NCBI RefSeq assembly: GCF_003004785.1
Contig: NZ_PVZS01000018.1
Location: 31,171 to 95,170, forward strand
Source of the DNA: Alsobacter soli
GTDB taxonomy: Bacteria > Pseudomonadota > Alphaproteobacteria > Rhizobiales > Beijerinckiaceae
DNA length: 64,000 nucleotides
Direction: 5' to 3'
The translations under genes and the position numbers were made by a program. Below the pieces are notes generated by a model that was not told the DNA's origin, searched no databases, and was given only the letters and a program-made list of their open reading frames with translations. Of the stretch, positions 59,570-64,000 are shown piece after piece (the stretch's first letter is position 1; each line of letters opens with the position of its first letter).

Positions 59570-62500
59570 TCAATGCTCCTCGATGGCCGTGTAGCCGAGG
59601 GCGAGATTGATGGCCGCGATGGTGGTCGTGCCCGAGGTCCCGGATGTCAGGCCCTCGATGGTGATGGTGTCGCCAGCGCCGAAGTCGATGGTCGTGTTCA
59701 CGCCGTCATCGACGACATTCGCGACGACGCCGGTCTCGTGGATTTCGACCACATCCTTCTGGGTCGCCGAGAAGTCATGAATGACGTCGGCGCCGTTCGC
59801 CTGGTTGTCTTCGGTGAACACGAAGCGATCCGTGCCCGCGCCGCCCCACATGGCGTCGTTCCCGGAGCCGCCATAGAGCGTGTCCGCTCCGGCGCCGCCG
59901 TAGAGGCTGTCGTCGCCCGGGCCGCCATGGAGGATATCGTCCCCCGCGCCGCCATCGAGCGTGTCCGCGCCGCCGCCTCCGTAGATGACGTCCGCGCCTG
60001 CGTCCCCGCTGATGAGATCGGCGCCGGCGCCTCCATAGATCGTGTCGTCGCCAGCTCCGCCCGAGATCGTGTCGAGGCCGCCGTTGCCATGGATCTCGTC
60101 GGCCCCCAGGCCGCCGGCGATCGAGTCATCGCCCGCCCCGCCCGAGATGGAGTCGTCACCCGACCCGCCGTCGATGGTGTCATTGCCGCCACCACCGTAG
60201 ATCGTGTCGTTTCCGGCCCCACCCAACAGGGAGTCGGCTCCTGCGCCGCCGTCCATCCAGTCGGCGCCTGCGCCGCCATCCAGGCTGTCCGCCCCGTCGC
60301 CGCCATAGAGGACGTCGTCGCCAGTCCCGCCCGAGAGCGTGTCCGCCCCGTCATCCCCGTAAAGCGTATCGGCGCCCGTGCCTCCCGTGAGGGAGTCGTC
60401 CCCAAGGCCACCGTGAAGTTCGTCCGCCCCGGCTCCCCCGAGCAGCGTATCGTTGCCCGCATCGCCGAACAGGGTGTCATTGCCCAGGCCGCCGTCGAGG
60501 CTGTCCGCCCCGTCGCCGCCATAGAGGGAGTCGTTGCCTTCCCCGCCGAGCAGCGTGTCTGCGCCTGCGTCGCCGTAGAGCGCGTCATTGCCAATGCCGC
60601 CGTTGAGCGAGTCCGCATCGTCGCCGCCATGGAGCTGGTCGTCCCCGGCTCCGCCGAGCAGCGTGTCGGCGCCTACGTCGCCGTAGAGCGTGTCGTTGCC
60701 GAGCCCGCCATCAAGCGAGTCCGCTCCGTCACCTCCGTGAAGCTGATCGTCGCCGGCTCCCCCGAGCAGCGTGTCATTGCCCGCATCGCCATACAGGGTG
60801 TCATTGCCCAGGCCGCCGTCGAGGCTGTCCGCCCCCTCCCCACCGTACAGGGAGTCGTTGCCCTCGCCGCCGAGCAGCGTGTCTGCGCCTGCGTCGCCAT
60901 AGAGCGCGTCATTGCCGATCCCGCCGTCGAGCGAGTCCGCGCCGTCGCCGCCATGGAGTTGGTCGTCGCCCGCTGCGCCCAGCAGCGTGTCATTGCCCGC
61001 ATCGCCATACAGGGTGTCATTACCCAGGCCGCCGTCGAGGCTGTCCGCCCCCTCCCCACCGTACAGGGAGTCGTTGCCCTCGCCGCCCAGCAGCGTGTCT
61101 GCGCCTGCGTCGCCATAGAGCGCGTCATTGCCGATCCCGCCGTCGAGCGAGTCCGCGCCGTCGCCGCCATGGAGCTGGTCGTCGCCCGCTGCGCCCAGCA
61201 GCGTGTCGGCGCCCGGATCGCCGTAGAGCGTGTCGTTGCCCAGGCCGCCGTCGAGGCTGTCGGCCCCCTCGCCGCCGTAGAGGGAGTCGTTGCCCTCGCC
61301 GCCCAGCAGCGTGTCCGCGCCTGCGTCGCCATAGAGCGCGTCATTGCCGATCCCGCCGTCGAGCGAATCCGCGCCGTCGCCGCCATGGAGCTGGTCGTCT
61401 CCGGCCCCGCCGAGCAACGTGTCGGCGCCCGCGTCGCCGTAGAGCGTATCGTCGCCCAGGCCACCATCGAGGCTGTCGGCGCCATCGCCGCCATAGAGGG
61501 AGTCGTTGCCTTCGCCGCCCAGAAGCGTGTCGGCGCCGGCGTCGCCATAGAGCGCGTCGTTGCCGATCCCGCCGTCGAGCGCGTCCGCCCCGTCGCCGCC
61601 ATGGAGTTGGTCGTCGCCCGCCGCGCCGAGCAACGTATCGGCGCCCGCATCGCCGTAGAGCGTGTCGTTGCCCAGGCCGCCGTCGAGGCTGTCGGCCCCC
61701 TCGCCGCCGTACAGGGAATCATTGCCTTCGCCGCCCAGAAGCGTGTCCGCGCCGGCGTCGCCATAGAGCGCGTCGTTGCCGATCCCGCCATCGAGCGAGT
61801 CCGCGCCGTCGCCGCCATGGAGCTGGTCGTCTCCAGCGCCACCGAGCAGCGTGTCGGCGCCCGCGTCGCCGTAGAGCGTGTCATTGCCGAGGCCGCCGTC
61901 GAGGCTGTCGGCGCCGTCACCGCCGTAGAGGGAGTCGTTGCCTTCGCCGCCGAGCAGCGTGTCGGCGCCGGCGTCGCCATAGAGCGCGTCGTTGCCGATC
62001 CCGCCGTCGAGCGCGTCCGCCCCGTCGCCGCCATGGAGTTGGTCGTCGCCCGCCGCGCCGAGCAACGTATCGGCGCCCGCATCGCCGTAGAGCGTGTCGT
62101 TGCCCAGGCCGCCGTCGAGGCTGTCGGCCCCCTCGCCGCCGTACAGGGAATCATTGCCTTCGCCGCCCAGAAGCGTGTCCGCGCCGGCGTCGCCATAGAG
62201 CGCGTCGTTGCCGATCCCGCCATCGAGCGAGTCCGCGCCGTCGCCGCCATGGAGCTGGTCGTCTCCAGCGCCACCGAGCAGCGTGTCGGCGCCCGCGTCG
62301 CCGTAGAGCGTGTCATTGCCGAGGCCGCCGTCGAGGCTGTCGGCGCCGTCACCGCCGTAGAGGGAGTCGTTGCCTTCGCCGCCGAGCAGCGTGTCGGCGC
62401 CGGCGTCGCCATACAGGGCGTCATTGCCGAGCCCGCCATCGAGCGAGTCCGCGCCGTCGCCGCCATGGAGCTGGTCGTCCCCGGCTCCGCCGAGCAGCGT

Positions 62501-63448
62501 ATCGGCGCCCGCGTCGCCAAAGAGCGTGTCATTGCCGAGGCCGCCGTCGAGGCTGTCGGCGCCGTCACCGCCGTGCAGTTCGTCGTCTCCGGCGCCGCCG
62601 AGCAGCGTGTCGTTCCCCGCATCGCCGTAGAGCGTATCGTTGCCCAGGCCGCCATCCAGGCTGTCGGCGCCGTCACCACCGTGGAGCAGGTCCGCGCCCT
62701 CGCCTCCCAGGAGCGTGTCGTCACCTGCGCCGCCGGAGAGGGTGTCGTTCCCGGCGCCGCCGTCGAGCAGGTCGTCGCCAGCTCCGCCATTCAGCACGTC
62801 GGCCCCCGCGCCGCCATGCAGGACGTCATTACCCGCGCCCCCATCCAGGGTGTCGTTTCCAGCGCCGCCATAGAGGGTGTCGTCACCCGCGCCTCCGTCG
62901 ATCAGGTCATTGTCGGCGCCGCCGTGAATGACATCCGCCCCGGCGCCGCCGTAAAGCGTATCCGCCCCGCTGCCGCCGTGAATCTCATCATCGCCGGCGC
63001 CGCCGTCCACGACGTCCGCGCCTGCGCCTCCGTGGATGGTGTCCGCGCCAGCGTCCCCGTAGAGGCTGTCAGCGCCTGCGCCGCCACTGATCCAGTCGTC
63101 CCCGCTTCCCCCATGGACGAGATCATCGCCAGCGCCGCCATAGACCGTATCGTCCCCAGCCCCGCCGTTCAGATTGTCGGCGCCGGCCCCGCCCCTCAAC
63201 AGGTCCTCGCCCTGGCCGCCATCGAGCGTGTCCGCGCCTGTGCCGCCGAACAACTGGTCATTATCGATTCCGCCGGAAATCGAGTCATCGCCGGCGCCGC
63301 CATAAACGGTGTCGTCGCCGGGACCGGAGTCGACCGTATCGTTGCCGGCAAGAGCGTAATAGAGATTTGGAGGCAACGCCGCCAATATGTCCGAACCCGG
63401 GAATACATCATTGCCAGGCGTGCCAAATTGAGGGGTGACGGGCGGCAT
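59570..63448 (-). CDS. RTX calcium-binding repeat protein, probable type I secretion cargo
   Basis: A 1292-residue protein made almost entirely of GGxGxDxLx nonapeptides (order of 120 copies, residues about 35-1190). The N-terminus ([20 protein letters not shown]) contains no signal peptide. The last 100 residues switch to [36 protein letters not shown] and a non-repetitive tail, the usual uncleaved secretion signal for type I export. No enzymatic domain is present, so it is probably a structural matrix or adhesion protein that folds in calcium outside the cell. The repeats are arranged in 72-residue and 144-residue higher-order units. Ribosome binding site GAGAGGAG lies 7 bases before ATG 63446-63448. 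The nearest exporter is PrsDE-like, about 2.3 kb downstream. Confidence 0.93.
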   Translation of the reverse strand: MPPVTPQFGTPGNDVFPGSDILAALPPNLYYALAGNDTVDSGPGDDTVYGGAGDDSISGGIDNDQLFGGTGADTLDGGQGEDLLRGGAGADNLNGGAGDDTVYGGAGDDLVHGGSGDDWISGGAGADSLYGDAGADTIHGGAGADVVDGGAGDDEIHGGSGADTLYGGAGADVIHGGADNDLIDGGAGDDTLYGGAGNDTLDGGAGNDVLHGGAGADVLNGGAGDDLLDGGAGNDTLSGGAGDDTLLGGEGADLLHGGDGADSLDGGLGNDTLYGDAGNDTLLGGAGDDELHGGDGADSLDGGLGNDTLFGDAGADTLLGGAGDDQLHGGDGADSLDGGLGNDALYGDAGADTLLGGEGNDSLYGGDGADSLDGGLGNDTLYGDAGADTLLGGAGDDQLHGGDGADSLDGGIGNDALYGDAGADTLLGGEGNDSLYGGEGADSLDGGLGNDTLYGDAGADTLLGAAGDDQLHGGDGADALDGGIGNDALYGDAGADTLLGGEGNDSLYGGDGADSLDGGLGNDTLYGDAGADTLLGGAGDDQLHGGDGADSLDGGIGNDALYGDAGADTLLGGEGNDSLYGGEGADSLDGGLGNDTLYGDAGADTLLGAAGDDQLHGGDGADALDGGIGNDALYGDAGADTLLGGEGNDSLYGGDGADSLDGGLGDDTLYGDAGADTLLGGAGDDQLHGGDGADSLDGGIGNDALYGDAGADTLLGGEGNDSLYGGEGADSLDGGLGNDTLYGDPGADTLLGAAGDDQLHGGDGADSLDGGIGNDALYGDAGADTLLGGEGNDSLYGGEGADSLDGGLGNDTLYGDAGNDTLLGAAGDDQLHGGDGADSLDGGIGNDALYGDAGADTLLGGEGNDSLYGGEGADSLDGGLGNDTLYGDAGNDTLLGGAGDDQLHGGDGADSLDGGLGNDTLYGDVGADTLLGGAGDDQLHGGDDADSLNGGIGNDALYGDAGADTLLGGEGNDSLYGGDGADSLDGGLGNDTLFGDAGNDTLLGGAGADELHGGLGDDSLTGGTGADTLYGDDGADTLSGGTGDDVLYGGDGADSLDGGAGADWMDGGAGADSLLGGAGNDTIYGGGGNDTIDGGSGDDSISGGAGDDSIAGGLGADEIHGNGGLDTISGGAGDDTIYGGAGADLISGDAGADVIYGGGGADTLDGGAGDDILHGGPGDDSLYGGAGADTLYGGSGNDAMWGGAGTDRFVFTEDNQANGADVIHDFSATQKDVVEIHETGVVANVVDDGVNTTIDFGAGDTITIEGLTSGTSGTTTIAAINLALGYTAIEEH
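60771..61202 (-). repeat. 216-bp tandem repeat pair inside the RTX gene
   Basis: Two nearly identical 216-bp units (eight nonapeptides, 72 codons) start at 60771 and 60987, differing at only a few positions in the lines compared. The rest of the gene has the same period with more divergence. Confidence 0.8.
61524..62387 (-). repeat. 432-bp exact tandem duplication inside the RTX gene
   Basis: Bases 61524-61955 and 61956-62387 are identical, and identity continues for 26 more bases (458 in all). Each unit is 16 nonapeptides, so the reading frame is kept. The first mismatches are at 61520/61952 and 61982/62414. Confidence 0.92.
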
Positions 63449-63902
63449 CTTCGATCTCCTCTCCAGGTTTTACCGTTTCGCTTTGATGGCAAATTCTTTG
63501 TCTTGCTTGCCGCCGCCAAGCCTCTGCCGGCCTCAGCGGCGCAGGAAGACCATATTCTTAGAGCAATGAAGCCTCATTAACCTCGATTAAGATCGCGAAC
63601 ACACGACTTCTATTTGCTTGCGCCGAGCGAATACATGACCGTGAGAGCGGCCAAGTGGTTGAAAAATCGGGGTTCTGGCGTTCGGAGCCCGAGGTCGGCT
63701 CTCGCTTGGGCGGAGGCCTGCCTCGGGTCGCCTGCATGGACGCGGAAGTGGTAGGGTCGGCGCGCCGGCGCCGCCGGCGGGACGAGGCAGGACCCGGCGG
63801 CTTACCGACTTTCGCGCGCCTCGCGTCGGCCGTTAGCACTTTTGAGGCTGAAGGCCGTTATGCTGGGTCGGGCTAAGAGTCCCTCCCATGAGGACATTCT
63901 CG
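63449..63902. other. Divergent region between the RTX gene and manC, no gene seen
   Basis: About 454 bases. Overlapping short frames lack family signs. The part nearest the RTX gene is A/T-richer and holds two TTAA half-sites (TTAACCTCGATTAA, 63577-63590). A TATGCT before the manC start could be a -10 box but its -35 partner is poor. Confidence 0.4.
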
Positions 63903-64000
63903 ATGAACCCGCCATCCGCCACCATCACGCCGGCCATCCTGTGCGGAGGATCGGGCACACGGCTGTGGCCGGCTTCGCGCAAGAGCATGCCGAAGCAGTT
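63903..64000 (+). CDS. manC: Mannose-1-phosphate guanylyltransferase, N-terminal part (cut by window edge)
   Basis: The first 32 codons read MNPPSATITPAILCGGSGTR, then LWPASRKSMPKQ, the nucleotide-binding signature of ManC/XanB-type GDP-mannose pyrophosphorylases (GGxGTRLWPxSR). GAGGAC is 7 bases before ATG 63903; an in-frame ATG at 63888 lacks a ribosome binding site. It makes GDP-mannose for EPS. Whether it also has phosphomannose isomerase activity cannot be seen because the gene runs off the end. Confidence 0.88.
   Translation, partial: MNPPSATITPAILCGGSGTRLWPASRKSMPKQ

Noticed and set aside
59573..63580. A 1335-codon open frame on the strand opposite the RTX gene
   Set aside because: It is the mirror of a GC-rich nonapeptide repeat: the codon pattern leaves the antisense frame open. 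It has no family likeness and no ribosome binding site, and the RTX reading is unmistakable.
63558..63839. A 93-codon frame upstream of manC
   Set aside because: Arg/Pro-rich low-complexity product, no ribosome binding site and no family likeness.

Overview
The window is GC-rich chromosomal DNA from an alphaproteobacterium, most likely of the order Hyphomicrobiales (Rhizobiales). This rests on gene content and style: a LivKGFHM importer, a CheA-CheR-CheD-CheB-CheY operon with an MCP ending in a WEEF-type tail, an ExoF/PrsDE-like export set, and a PrkA with a Rhizobiales-type N-terminus. The genus cannot be fixed from the sequence alone. I see no tRNA, rRNA, CRISPR array, insertion sequence or prophage.

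Layout. (1) 1-3.2 kb: the 5' end of prkA (leaving the window on the left), a chimeric scar joining a truncated SMR-family gene to the 3' third of dctA, a lipid/diacylglycerol kinase and a divergent Nudix hydrolase. (2) 3.4-8.1 kb: a branched-chain amino acid type ABC importer operon (livK-livG-livF-livH-livM), with two GC hairpins after livK and a bidirectional terminator at the end. (3) 8.2-17.5 kb: chemotaxis. An mcp (with an apparent 1-nt frameshift) and cheW run leftwards. A STAS protein, a receiver, cheA, cheR, cheD, cheB and cheY run rightwards. (4) 17.8-24.6 kb: a TadG-like vWA protein, then a leftward group of two receiver proteins, an Hpt-like protein without the expected His, and a solitary fliG, followed by a secreted glycosidase with DUF4214 repeats. 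(5) 24.8-57.3 kb: a large exopolysaccharide (EPS) locus. It has seven glycosyltransferases, an initiating phosphosugar transferase, flippase (Wzx), polymerase (Wzy), chain-length protein (Wzz), outer-membrane export protein, a pyruvyl transferase and a GH140-like protein. It also has an unusual nucleotide-sugar cassette (glucose-1-phosphate cytidylyltransferase, C-methyltransferase-like enzyme, PIG-L deacetylase, 3,5-epimerase, DUF4910 protein, SDR, class III aminotransferase) and a type I secretion pair (PrsD/PrsE-like). (6) 57.6-64 kb: a LuxR-type regulator, a Crp/Fnr regulator, a 1292-residue RTX protein that is probably cargo of the type I exporter, and the first codons of a mannose-1-phosphate guanylyltransferase.

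How the parts fit. The EPS genes form a Wzx/Wzy-dependent pathway whose repeat unit probably includes a branched, CDP-linked sugar, a pyruvate ketal and possibly mannose. The exporter and RTX protein would add a calcium-binding matrix protein to the same surface layer. Two paralogous LuxR-type regulators with degenerate receiver domains lie at either end of the locus. Inside the locus four promoters share a TTCRWN -35 box with exactly 17-bp spacing, and several intergenic regions share a CCTA-N3-6-TAGG inverted repeat. I consider the sugar cassette and the shared promoter/operator pattern the most promising undescribed elements. All functional statements come from reading the sequence; no database search was possible.
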